A stretch of DNA of 9,108 nucleotides from Darwinibacter acetoxidans_A (GCA_041936745.1 JBHGWS010000132.1:1-9108); one strand, 5' to 3'; counted from the stretch's first letter, positions 1-6,026 are shown. Numbers and translations: made by a program. Notes: generated from the letters alone by a model not told the origin.

Positions 1-408
1 GACGATAGGATAAAGGAGTGTAGCGTACTGCCTGGTCAGCCGCTGCAGTTCTCCTTCGGATAATTCACGCACATCTACTTTTACGCCGCCTTTGGCTCCG
101 CCGTAAGGGATGTTGGCGACAGCGCATTTCAGGCTCATCCAGGCGGCTAAAGTTTTAATCTCGTTCATATCCACATCTGCGTGGTAGCGGATGCCTCCTT
201 TGTAAGGCCCGCGGATACCGGAATGCTGCACCCGGAAGCCTTCGAATACTTTAACAGAGCCATCATCCATTTTGACCGGGACAGAAACCTTTAGTTCCCG
301 GTCAGGGTATTTAAACTTAATATAATCGTCTTCTTTTAGATTGAGCATTGCTGCGGCTTGATCCAAAACTTCCAGCATTTCTTGGTAAGCATCGTATTTA
401 CTATTCAA
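1..408 (-). CDS. gdhA: Glutamate dehydrogenase, N-terminal part (cut by window start)
   Basis: Encodes the first 136 residues of a Glu/Leu/Phe/Val dehydrogenase, the cytoplasmic enzyme that interconverts glutamate and 2-oxoglutarate plus ammonium using NAD(P). The window ends inside the dimerisation/substrate domain, so the Rossmann domain and cofactor preference are not visible. The family signature is clear: FRVQHSGIRGPYKGGIRYH around residues 58-76, then WMSLKCAVANIPYGGAKGG at 90-108. Lys70, Lys94 and Lys106 have the spacing (24 and 12) of the substrate-binding and catalytic lysines of characterised bacterial glutamate dehydrogenases, with Lys106 as the catalytic one. The start is TTG at 408, chosen because AAAGGAGGT lies 6 bases upstream and no in-frame ATG precedes the conserved region in a better place. 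Glutamate rather than leucine specificity is the likelier reading, since the GGIRYH and PYGGAKGG segments match GDHs well, but a branched-chain amino acid dehydrogenase is not fully excluded. Confidence 0.93.
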   Translation of the reverse strand, partial: MNSKYDAYQEMLEVLDQAAAMLNLKEDDYIKFKYPDRELKVSVPVKMDDGSVKVFEGFRVQHSGIRGPYKGGIRYHADVDMNEIKTLAAWMSLKCAVANIPYGGAKGGVKVDVRELSEGELQRLTRQYATLLYPIV

Positions 409-414
409 ACCTGT

Positions 415-423
415 ACCTCCTTT
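415..423 (-). promoter_or_regulatory. Ribosome binding site of gdhA
   Basis: AAAGGAGGT read on the minus strand, 6 bases before the TTG at 408. This near-perfect anti-16S match is what decides the TTG start. Confidence 0.8.
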
Positions 424-496
424 GAGCCTTCGAAAGCTTTTAAAAACGGAAAAATGTGATCTAGTACTGCAGTTAAGCGCAATAAGTTTAGCGTTA

Positions 497-525
497 ATTA
501 TATAATTACGTAGCGAACATGTCAA
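497..525 (-). promoter_or_regulatory. Consensus sigma-70/sigma-A promoter of gdhA
   Basis: On the minus strand, TTGACA (525-520) and TATAAT (502-497) are separated by exactly 17 bases, a perfect match to the housekeeping consensus. Transcription should start near 488-490, leaving an untranslated leader of about 80 bases before the TTG start at 408. I see no long inverted repeat over the promoter, so strong constitutive transcription is the simplest reading. Confidence 0.85.
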
Positions 526-761
526 GCACCGCCTGATAATCGTAAATTAAGGGCTTAAATATTCCTGAAAACGTTAAAAAAGAGCAATGTTATCTTTAAT
601 TTTTTTCCTGAAACCTCTCTATTAGGCTGCCCTAAAATGTATTTAAATAAGAGCGCAAAACAAAAGGTAAGCCCGGTAAGCTCGCTTAAATCGGTCTTTG
701 TAGGTTGTTGACAGAGCTTAATAAAACTAGTAGTGCCGCGAATTTAGTGTCTTGCTGAAAA
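526..761. other. AT-rich non-coding stretch between divergent promoters
   Basis: Lies between the divergent gdhA and YbaK-family promoters. There is no credible reading frame with a ribosome site. It holds only short repeats: GGTAAGC twice in close tandem (666-681), a 5-bp-armed inverted repeat TAAGC/GCTTA (677-688), and TTAGG/CCTAA around 621-635. A TTGACA at 708-713 has no convincing -10 box 16-18 bases away. No structured RNA is recognised. Confidence 0.4.
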
Positions 762-790
762 TTGCCATGTTCTTAATTATGGCGTATACT
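762..790 (+). promoter_or_regulatory. Promoter of the YbaK-family gene
   Basis: TTGCCA (762-767) and TATACT (785-790) are 17 bases apart, each 5 of 6 against the housekeeping consensus. The predicted start near 797 gives a leader of about 58 bases ending in the ribosome site GGAGGT (843-848), 6 bases before the ATG at 855. Confidence 0.65.
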
Positions 791-854
791 GCAGGGAAAG
801 AAAGTATTAGGGCATTAGCTCAGACAAGCTTTCCAAAACAACGGAGGTATTTTA

Positions 855-1325
855 ATGTCTATCGAAAAAGTACGAGCTTATTTCGCAGAGCAGGGGATGG
901 GCGAGCGGGTTACGGAATTTTCTGTCTCCAGTGCAACGGTTGAACTGGCAGCCGAGGCTTTGGGCTGCGAACCGAAAAGGATCGCCAAAACGCTTTCTTT
1001 CGAAGTAGGTGAAAAGCCAATCCTCATCGTTGCCGCGGGGGACACTAGGGTCGATAACCGAAAATACAGAGCGCAATTTGAGGCCAAGGCCAAAATGATA
1101 GCGCCGGAAAAAACCGAAGACTTAATAGGCTACGCGGTTGGCGGAATCTGCCCGTTTCTAGTCAAAGAAGGCGTTCAGGTTTATTTAGACGAATCTTTAA
1201 AGCGCTTTGCAACAGTTTTTCCCGCCTGCGGCAGTGCTAACAGCGCCATTGAGCTCAGCATACCGGAATTAGAAAAACATTCTAAAGCGAAAGGGTGGGT
1301 TGACGTCTGCAGGCTTGTGAAATAG
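855..1325 (+). CDS. YbaK/EbsC-family aminoacyl-tRNA deacylase
   Basis: A 156-residue protein that matches the single-domain YbaK/EbsC (INS/ProX-like) editing fold over its whole length. Members hydrolyse mischarged tRNA in trans in the cytoplasm, for example Cys-tRNA(Pro) or Ala-tRNA(Pro). Visible family features are TVELAAEALG at 28-37 leading to IAKTLSF at 43-49, where Lys45 is the conserved catalytic lysine; the Arg/Lys-rich DNRKY segment at 67-71; the GGxCP loop at 96-100; and the C-terminal segment VFPACGSANSAIELSIPEL. Length is normal for a stand-alone editing protein. The start is the ATG behind GGAGGT. It has its own promoter and no operon partner. Which misacylated tRNA it clears cannot be told from sequence, since the family contains several specificities. 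Confidence 0.9.
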   Translation: MSIEKVRAYFAEQGMGERVTEFSVSSATVELAAEALGCEPKRIAKTLSFEVGEKPILIVAAGDTRVDNRKYRAQFEAKAKMIAPEKTEDLIGYAVGGICPFLVKEGVQVYLDESLKRFATVFPACGSANSAIELSIPELEKHSKAKGWVDVCRLVK

Positions 1326-1391
1326 AGCGAAAAAGGCTCTGTTCTCTCCAACAATTTTAGGTGCACGCTTAAAAAGAAAGAGCTTTAAATC

Positions 1392-1433
1392 AACCCCACA
1401 GAGTTAAATTGTTCCATTTAACCTTGTGGGGTT
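1392..1433. repeat. Long inverted repeat overlapping the DUF3307-satD promoter
   Basis: The arms are AACCCCACA (1392-1400) and TGTGGGGTT (1425-1433), nested around GTTAAAT (1403-1409) and ATTTAAC (1416-1422) with a 6-base centre TGTTCC. Counting one G-T pair and one mismatch, this is a stem of about 18 bp. A third copy of GTTAAAT occurs at 1431-1437, overlapping the end of the right arm. There is no T-run after it, so it is a poor intrinsic terminator for the upstream gene. Because the right arm covers the -35 box of the next promoter, an operator is the better explanation. The element could do both jobs. Confidence 0.6.
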
Positions 1434-1452
1434 AAATGTATTGTGGTAAAAT
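1424..1452 (+). promoter_or_regulatory. Probable promoter of the DUF3307-satD unit
   Basis: TTGTGG (1424-1429) and TAAAAT (1447-1452) are 17 bases apart. The -10 box is 5 of 6 and the -35 box is weak (TTG only), as expected for a regulated promoter. The -35 box lies inside the right arm of the inverted repeat. The leader is short and carries AAGGAG (1465-1470), 9 bases before the ATG at 1480. Confidence 0.5.
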
Positions 1453-1479
1453 GAATTAACAGGGAAGGAGCGTGCCTAG

Positions 1480-2286
1480 ATGAATATTTCACAGCCGTAT
1501 TTACTTGTTTTAACTCTCGTGTTTGGCTTGGAATACTGGGTAAAGCAGTGGGCGGATAACTTATATACAAAGCGGCGGAGGCCTTTACAAGCCTACATAA
1601 ATTACCGCCTTCTGCATGCCGCAGCCTTATTTTCACTGGGCTTCTTGCTTTTCGATGCCGTTGATGCAAAAAGCTGGCTCTTCTTTTCTCTTCTTGCGGT
1701 ACTGCTCGGCAGCTGCGAACTTTTAACTGCGGTGCTGCGCCGTTGGTACGGGAAAGCATGGCAGGCAAAATACTATTGGCTGAACTTTCTCATTCCTCTA
1801 GGCCTGGCGGTGGTGAGCCGGCTTATGGCACCGTTTCTTTTCCCGCGCTGGGCCGTTGATTATCGCCTGCCATTTTTATTTGTCTTCTTAGGCCACCCTA
1901 CGAACTACTTTATTAGGTGGATATTGACCAAAGAAGAAACATCTTTTGTGGACAGCGCGGCAGGCCAGGTTGGGCCGCTGTTAGGTATGCCCAACATAAC
2001 AACTGAAACCGCGGCCGCGGCAAGCGCGGCTCAGAAGTACAATGGGGAGATAAATGCCGCGGCACTGCAGGCGGGGCGCTTGATTGGGATTTTGGAACGC
2101 TGGCTGATTATAGTGTTAACTGCAGCCGGCAGTATTACCGGGCTGGGATTAGTGATCACTGCAAAATCCATTGTCAGGTATCCTAAACTAAGTGAGCCCC
2201 ACTTTGCTGAGTATTATCTGGTAGGCACGCTGCTGAGCGTAGTTTTGGCAGCACTAAGCGGTTATATCTTACTGGGTGGGGGTTAG
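1480..2286 (+). CDS. DUF3307-like polytopic membrane protein
   Basis: A 268-residue integral membrane protein of unknown function. About seven hydrophobic segments are visible: roughly residues 6-20, 45-60, 65-86, 100-121, 130-148, 206-228 and 246-265. A hydrophilic, alanine-rich stretch (about 150-200) separates the first five from the last two. The C-terminal part, GRLIGILERWL (199-209) and AKSIVRYPKLSEPHFAEYY (228-246) followed by LVGTLLS, is typical of the membrane proteins annotated as DUF3307-containing. In my knowledge of the family these are often encoded next to SatD-family proteins, as here. The N-terminal part is more divergent. The polar PHFAEYY segment between the last two helices is a candidate functional site. 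The satD start lies 2 bases after the stop, so the two are almost surely co-translated. No transport or enzyme motif is recognised. Confidence 0.8.
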   Translation: MNISQPYLLVLTLVFGLEYWVKQWADNLYTKRRRPLQAYINYRLLHAAALFSLGFLLFDAVDAKSWLFFSLLAVLLGSCELLTAVLRRWYGKAWQAKYYWLNFLIPLGLAVVSRLMAPFLFPRWAVDYRLPFLFVFLGHPTNYFIRWILTKEETSFVDSAAGQVGPLLGMPNITTETAAAASAAQKYNGEINAAALQAGRLIGILERWLIIVLTAAGSITGLGLVITAKSIVRYPKLSEPHFAEYYLVGTLLSVVLAALSGYILLGGG

Positions 2287-2288
2287 CC

Positions 2289-2915
2289 ATGTATTACGCT
2301 GCTTTGAAATTTGACATGATCAAATCCCGCCGGCTGGCGGCAAGAGCAAGCATTCAAGAACGCTTTCTGCTTACCGCCGAGGAGATTAACACTGAATTTG
2401 CCGGCGTGTTAGAAGCAAAGTTTGTGGTAACCCACGGAGACGAAGCCCAAGCCTTACTGAAAGCGGGTAATGCGTGGGCCGGCTTTCGCCTTTTTGAATA
2501 CCTAAACACATCGCAGCCTGAAGTAAGTTTTCGCTGCGGGGTTGGCTTTGGGACGCTGAACACCGCTGTGCAGGAAACGGCGATTGGCATGGATGGCGAA
2601 GCCTGGCAGAATGCCCAACTGGCGATCGAGTTAGTTAAGCGAAAACGCCAGATAATTTGGTTTGAAGGGGCAGAGCAAGAAGTCAATGCCTTAGCCAACC
2701 TTTTAAGCTATCTCCAGTCTCGCTGGACGAAAGAACAAGCGGAAACGATACGCCTGATTCTCAGATCCCACACTCAAAAGGAAATTGCCGCTAAGTTAGG
2801 GATCTCCAATGCAGCAGTTTCTAAACGGCTGTCAAACGCTGGTTGGCAGCACTATCTCAGCGGCAGGCAGGCCCTTGAGCAGCAGCTCGTTCAACTGGCG
2901 GATCGCTTTGGCTAG
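2289..2915 (+). CDS. satD: SatD-family protein with C-terminal helix-turn-helix
   Basis: A 208-residue soluble protein resembling the SatD family, named after a gene of the Streptococcus mutans acid-tolerance (sat) operon; no biochemical role is established. Motifs in order: an N-terminal strand ending in D9 with MIKSRR, THGDEAQALLK at 48-58, RCGVGFG at 82-88, and IGMDGEAWQNA at 99-109. The C-terminal QKEIAAKLGISNAAVSKRL (163-181) is a clear sigma-70-region-4/LuxR-like helix-turn-helix. The spacing of the Asp, GDE and GVGFG elements recalls the nucleotidyl-cyclase/GGDEF-type palm fold; this is my inference, not an established property. The start is the ATG 2 bases after the membrane protein's stop, with only a weak G-rich ribosome site, which suggests translational coupling. 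It probably works with that membrane protein and may bind the inverted repeat upstream of the pair. Confidence 0.78.
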   Translation: MYYAALKFDMIKSRRLAARASIQERFLLTAEEINTEFAGVLEAKFVVTHGDEAQALLKAGNAWAGFRLFEYLNTSQPEVSFRCGVGFGTLNTAVQETAIGMDGEAWQNAQLAIELVKRKRQIIWFEGAEQEVNALANLLSYLQSRWTKEQAETIRLILRSHTQKEIAAKLGISNAAVSKRLSNAGWQHYLSGRQALEQQLVQLADRFG

Positions 2916-2967
2916 GTTGGGAAAGCCTGTGTTCAAGGCAGTCATCCGGGAAAAGGAGGAAAAAAGG

Positions 2968-3006
2968 GTGAGGGGGAAGAAGCAATTAAGAACAAAGAAA
3001 GCCTAA
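2968..3006 (+). CDS. Possible 12-residue basic peptide ORF
   Basis: A GTG start at 2968 lies 8 bases after a strong AAGGAGG (2953-2959) and opens a 12-codon frame, MRGKKQLRTKKA, ending in TAA at 3006. Half the residues are Lys or Arg. It sits between satD and mscS, with its stop 23 bases before the mscS start and mscS carrying its own ribosome site. It could be a leader or coupling ORF, or a purine-rich spacer that merely looks like a ribosome site. No homology can be judged at this length. Confidence 0.25.
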   Translation: MRGKKQLRTKKA

Positions 3007-3029
3007 GTTAAACCAACAGGAGGGATTCC

Positions 3030-3830
3030 GTGACTAACATCGCTGCAGTCGTCTTACCTTACTTGGGCAGGATAGTTGCTGCCATCGTCATTTATTTCCT
3101 AGGCAAAAAAGTAATTCAACTGATCGTAGAGCTCGTGGAAAAGAGGATGAGCAGTGTGCAGGTGGATGTCTCGCTGCGCACCTTCATATCCCCACTGGTA
3201 AGAATTACCCTGCAGATCTTACTCTTTCTCACAATTGCGGCAACTTTGGGGATTGAAATAACTACCTTTGCCGCAATAATAGGGGCGGCGAGCCTTGCTG
3301 TGGGCTTAGCTTTTCAAGGCAGCCTGGCTAACTTTGCCGGGGGAGTTTTAATTCTCATCTTTAAGCCTTTTAAAGTGGGTGACTTTATTTCCGCCAACGG
3401 CTTTTCCGGCACGGTAAAAGAAATTCAAGTCTTCTACACAATCCTCCAAACAATCGAAAACCAAAAAGTAATCATACCCAACGCGGATTTATCAAACGCC
3501 AGTGCCGTAAACTATTCTGCCTATGAATTACGCAGGACAAATTTCAAACTGGCTATCTCCTATGAGTCTAACCTGCAGGCGGCCAAAGAAGCAATCCAAG
3601 GTGTGGCTGAAAAACACCCCTTAATTTTGGAAGACCCGCCCATGCAGATCGTCATGGGAGAGTACGGGGAACACGGCGCCATTCTCTATGTTCGCGTGTG
3701 GGCTAAGCGCACCGATTACTGGGCAATGTACTTTGAATTTTTAGAGCAGATTAAAGAGGCGTTAGATGAAGCCGGCGTTAAAATTCCCTATCACCAGCTC
3801 GATGTACATCTTAAAAAGGAAGATGCCTAG
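3030..3830 (+). CDS. mscS: Small-conductance mechanosensitive channel MscS
   Basis: A 266-residue MscS-type channel, which opens under membrane tension to release solutes during hypo-osmotic shock and assembles as a heptamer in the cytoplasmic membrane. Membrane helices lie at about 8-33 and 52-72, and the pore helix TM3 at about 79-112 contains the Ala/Gly pattern GAASLAVGLAFQGSLANFAG. It is followed by the family signature PFKVGDFI (113-120), the beta domain with IIPNADLSNASAVNYS (148-163), and a C-terminal cage ending IPYHQLDVHL, close to E. coli MscS (286 aa). The start is GTG at 3030, 5 bases after AGGAGGG. No strong promoter is seen in the 114 bases after satD, so transcription may read through from the DUF3307-satD unit. 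Confidence 0.95.
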   Translation: MTNIAAVVLPYLGRIVAAIVIYFLGKKVIQLIVELVEKRMSSVQVDVSLRTFISPLVRITLQILLFLTIAATLGIEITTFAAIIGAASLAVGLAFQGSLANFAGGVLILIFKPFKVGDFISANGFSGTVKEIQVFYTILQTIENQKVIIPNADLSNASAVNYSAYELRRTNFKLAISYESNLQAAKEAIQGVAEKHPLILEDPPMQIVMGEYGEHGAILYVRVWAKRTDYWAMYFEFLEQIKEALDEAGVKIPYHQLDVHLKKEDA

Positions 3831-3891
3831 GGATGCTTGGATAAGGCGGGGCTTTTAATATTCTTGGGGTCTGACCTGAAAGGAGAATCTG

Positions 3892-4089
3892 ATGGGTTTT
3901 CTCAAAGTTTGGTTTGCCTTATTGATTCTGCTTGGTTTGTTGGTGATGCTGCGTATAATTCTTTTCATTGTTTCAGCATTTGTGGGCCCGTCAACTTTTG
4001 GTCCTCAATTAACCGAGGTTATTGTGGTCCTGGCCGCCATAGTATTTCTGCCCATAAGTATAATTATCATCGCGGCAAAAGAGATGTAA
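3892..4089 (+). CDS. Small two-helix membrane protein, function unknown
   Basis: A 65-residue hydrophobic protein with two predicted membrane helices (about 5-30 and 41-61) joined by a short Gly/Pro-containing loop (VGPSTFGPQL) and ending in a charged AAKEM tail. The ATG is preceded by AAAGGAG with 6 bases of spacing. It begins 61 bases after mscS in the same direction, so it may be co-transcribed with the channel. I do not recognise the family. A longer overlapping frame (3837-4115) lacks a ribosome site and a coherent hydrophobic pattern, so this frame is preferred. Confidence 0.7.
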   Translation: MGFLKVWFALLILLGLLVMLRIILFIVSAFVGPSTFGPQLTEVIVVLAAIVFLPISIIIIAAKEM

Positions 4090-4137
4090 GCCGCCCGCTA
4101 TTACCTAAAATTTGAAGATTGGCTGTCGATACCAGAA

Positions 4138-4163
4138 GGCCGGAACAAAATGCTGTTCCGGCC
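4138..4163. terminator. Hairpin terminator between convergent genes
   Basis: GGCCGGAACA (4138-4147) and TGTTCCGGCC (4154-4163) form a perfect 10-bp GC-rich stem with a 6-base loop. It lies 48 bases after the small membrane protein stop and 70 bases beyond the convergent chemoreceptor stop, the expected place for a two-way terminator. No T-run follows on either strand, so it may act with Rho or as an mRNA 3' end barrier. Confidence 0.6.
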
Positions 4164-4233
4164 GCCAAGTTTACGGCTGAATATTAACTAATATGTTCAG
4201 GCCTGCGCCCGATTGAATTAAAAACAGGGCTTA

Positions 4234-5064
4234 TTATAAGATCCGGGCCAGCTCGGTCAATCTTTCCGCTACAGCGGTAACCTCTTCCATGGTTGCAGAG
4301 ATTTCTTCGGCTGCCGCCGCCTGATCCGTGCCTATCTGTTCTGTCAGTTGGGCATGCTGGAAGACTTGTTCAAAAAGCTGCCGCAGCTCTTTTAAAATAG
4401 CTTCGATGTTGGCGGTTGAAGCTGCGGAATCCTCAGACAGTTTGCGGATTTCCTCCGCTACCACTCCAAAGCCGCGGCCGTGCTCACCGGCGCGGGCAGC
4501 CTCTATAGCCGCGTTTAAACCGAGTAGGTTTGTTTGTGATGCTACGTTGCGGATCATGGCCAGGATTTCATTTGTCCGCTCCAAATTCCTAGCCGCCTGC
4601 CTGGCAATCGAGGCAAGCTCGCCTTGGGCCGAATTTAACCGGGCAGAGGAAGCAGCGAGCTGTTGCGTGCTTGCCGCTGTTTCTTGGAAACTTGCGGCCA
4701 ACTGGCGGGAAATATCTAAAAGCTCGTTTTGGGTGGAAAGATCAATGCCGATATTTAAAGTGCCCACAATCGACCCCGCCTGATCTTTGACGGGGATGAC
4801 CACTGCTTTAAAGGCAAAGCCGTAAGCCTCGCCGGGGACTTCATCAACTAAAACTTCACCGCTTTTAAAGGCCAGAAGCGTAGGGTCATCAGCCGGTATC
4901 GGCATCCCTTTTCGGGCCTTCACATCGATTTTTTCACCGGGGTAATAGGCCATAAACTTTTCACCGTCTGTCACCGCGGCCATGGTATCCAAGGGAAAAA
5001 GAGTTTTGAAATATTGTGCAGAGTAAGCCAGTGCATTTAAGATTTCTTCTCGTGTTTGATACAT
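4234..5064 (-). CDS. Soluble methyl-accepting chemotaxis protein
   Basis: A 276-residue chemoreceptor-like signalling protein without any membrane helix or signal peptide, so it should sit in the cytoplasm and act on CheA/CheW arrays. Residues 1-112 form a small alpha/beta sensor; AVVIPVKDQAGSIVGTLNIG (87-106) has the look of the end of a PAS/Cache-type sensor. After a short coiled coil comes the strictly conserved signalling tip, from IRNVASQTNLLGLNAAIEAA (171-190) to RAGEHGRGFGVVAEEIRKLS (191-210). Likely methylation regions flank it: QETAAS near 127 and AAAEEISATMEEV near 250-262. The C-terminus ends soon after, with no CheR-tethering pentapeptide. Length is near that of short soluble receptors such as Bacillus YfmS. 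The start is the ATG with GGGAGGG close upstream. The ligand is unknown. No che or flagellar genes are in the window. Confidence 0.9.
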   Translation of the reverse strand: MYQTREEILNALAYSAQYFKTLFPLDTMAAVTDGEKFMAYYPGEKIDVKARKGMPIPADDPTLLAFKSGEVLVDEVPGEAYGFAFKAVVIPVKDQAGSIVGTLNIGIDLSTQNELLDISRQLAASFQETAASTQQLAASSARLNSAQGELASIARQAARNLERTNEILAMIRNVASQTNLLGLNAAIEAARAGEHGRGFGVVAEEIRKLSEDSAASTANIEAILKELRQLFEQVFQHAQLTEQIGTDQAAAAEEISATMEEVTAVAERLTELARIL

Positions 5065-5095
5065 CGGGGCCCTCCCTTCTTTGTCTCCTTGACAA

Positions 5096-5125
5096 ATTCT
5101 AGTAAATAGGAATGATTCCTGCTAA
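5096..5125 (-). promoter_or_regulatory. Possible promoter of the chemoreceptor gene
   Basis: On the minus strand, TTAGCA (5125-5120, 4 of 6) and TAGAAT (5101-5096, 5 of 6) are 18 bases apart, in the 84-base gap behind exodeoxyribonuclease III. No sigma-D/FliA-type motility promoter is seen. Readthrough from the upstream gene is an alternative. Confidence 0.4.
5108..5120. repeat. 13-bp palindrome inside the chemoreceptor promoter
   Basis: AGGAAT-G-ATTCCT is a perfect inverted repeat with a single-base centre. It lies between the -35 and -10 boxes proposed for the chemoreceptor gene, the classic place for a repressor site. At 6 bp per arm it is short and could be chance. Confidence 0.35.
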
Positions 5126-5148
5126 GGCCCCGTTAAGGTTTTGTTTTT

Positions 5149-5904
5149 TTAAAGGGCAATTTTCAAACCCACAGGGCAGTGATCGCTGCCCATGATGTGA
5201 TCGTAGATATCCGCTGCGATCAATTTCTCTGCGATATCTTCCGAGATCAAAAAGTAATCGATCCGCCAGCCGATGTTGCGGGCCCGGGCATTGGCGAAAT
5301 AAGACCACCAGGTATAAGCATCCCTTTTATCCGGGTAGAGGTGGCGGAAGGTATCCAAAAAGCCCGCATCTAAAAGCTCGCTGAACTTTTTCCTCTCCTC
5401 ATCCGTAAACCCCGCATTGCGGCGATTGGTTTCAGGATTTTTCAGGTCGATTTCCCTGTGTGCCACATTCAAATCTCCGCAGGCAATAACCGGTTTTTTA
5501 CGGCCTAAATCAGTTAAGTAGGCTCGAAAGGCATCATCCCAAGCCAGGCGGTAATCAAGCCGCGTCAGCCCTCTTTGGGAATTCGGCGTATAAACTGTAA
5601 CCAGGTAAAAAGAATCGTATTCTAAAGTAATTAACCTGCCCTCTTTGTCGTGTTCCGCATTATTCAGGCCCAAAGTTACCCGTAAAGGCTTATGCTTGGT
5701 AAAGATGGCTGTGCCGGAATAGCCTTTTTTCTCGGCGTAATTCCAATATTGATAGTAGCCGGCCGGTTCAAGCTCGATCTGGCCTTCCTGCAGCCTGATC
5801 TCCTGCAGGCAGAAAAAATCACTGTCAATATCATTGAAAAAGTCCAAGAACCCTTTGTTGATACAGGCCCGCAGGCCATTGACATTCCAGGAAATAAGAT
5901 GCAT
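5149..5904 (-). CDS. xth: Exodeoxyribonuclease III (AP endonuclease)
   Basis: A 251-residue Mg-dependent enzyme of the ExoIII/ExoA family, which cuts DNA 5' of abasic sites and removes blocked 3' ends in base excision repair. The family motifs are all present: ISWNVNGLRA (4-13, Asn7), LQEIRLQE (33-40, metal ligand Glu35), YSGTAIF (62-68), CGDLNVAH (142-149, Asp144 and Asn146), NAGFTDEER (163-171), YTWWSYFANARARNIGWRID (197-216) and GSDHCPV (239-245, catalytic Asp241-His242). The start is the ATG at 5904, behind AAAGGAGT with 6 bases of spacing, which puts Asn7 in the usual place. The open frame continues upstream to 6096, but that 64-residue extension has no ribosome site at its start and would place a foreign segment before the conserved N-terminus. 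It is divergent from the ABC operon and followed by the chemoreceptor gene on the same strand. Confidence 0.96.
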   Translation of the reverse strand: MHLISWNVNGLRACINKGFLDFFNDIDSDFFCLQEIRLQEGQIELEPAGYYQYWNYAEKKGYSGTAIFTKHKPLRVTLGLNNAEHDKEGRLITLEYDSFYLVTVYTPNSQRGLTRLDYRLAWDDAFRAYLTDLGRKKPVIACGDLNVAHREIDLKNPETNRRNAGFTDEERKKFSELLDAGFLDTFRHLYPDKRDAYTWWSYFANARARNIGWRIDYFLISEDIAEKLIAADIYDHIMGSDHCPVGLKIAL

Positions 5905-6026
5905 TAAAACACTCCTTTTAAGTTTAAAGGTTTCTTCGTTAGAGCTCAACAGATACCTCCCCGGCCGGGATGCAAATACCAGGGGTTTCCTTATTTTACT
6001 AAAATTAACAAAAGGGGAAAAGGATT

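Noticed and set aside
708..713. TTGACA as a second promoter in the gdhA-YbaK gap
   Set aside because: No hexamer at 16-18 bases downstream resembles a -10 box. The pair at 762-790 is much better.
752..943. 63-codon plus-strand frame overlapping the YbaK-family start
   Set aside because: It has no ribosome site and runs out of frame into a well-supported gene; its upstream half covers the promoter and leader.
1324..1340. Hairpin AGAGC/GCTCT right at the YbaK-family stop codon
   Set aside because: It has only 5 bp with a 7-base loop and no clear T-run, overlapping the stop codon; too weak to call a terminator.
2007..2033. GC-rich run with repeated CGCGG in the DUF3307-like gene
   Set aside because: It encodes an alanine-rich hydrophilic stretch in frame and is explained by coding for Ala; no separate element is needed.
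3837..4115. 92-codon frame overlapping the small membrane protein
   Set aside because: It starts at TTG without a ribosome site and has no domain or coherent composition. The frame at 3892 has a strong ribosome site and clean helices.
4177..4200. Imperfect 8-bp inverted repeat CTGAATAT/ATGTTCAG after the chemoreceptor gene
   Set aside because: It is AT-rich with a G-T pair and no adjoining T-run. The nearby 10-bp GC hairpin at 4138-4163 is the better terminator.
5960..5969. CCCGGCCGGG palindrome upstream of xth, flanked by GGTATTTG and GGTATCTG on the minus strand
   Set aside because: The 10-bp self-complementary core has no loop or T-run and no clear promoter around it, so it gives no specific regulatory call.
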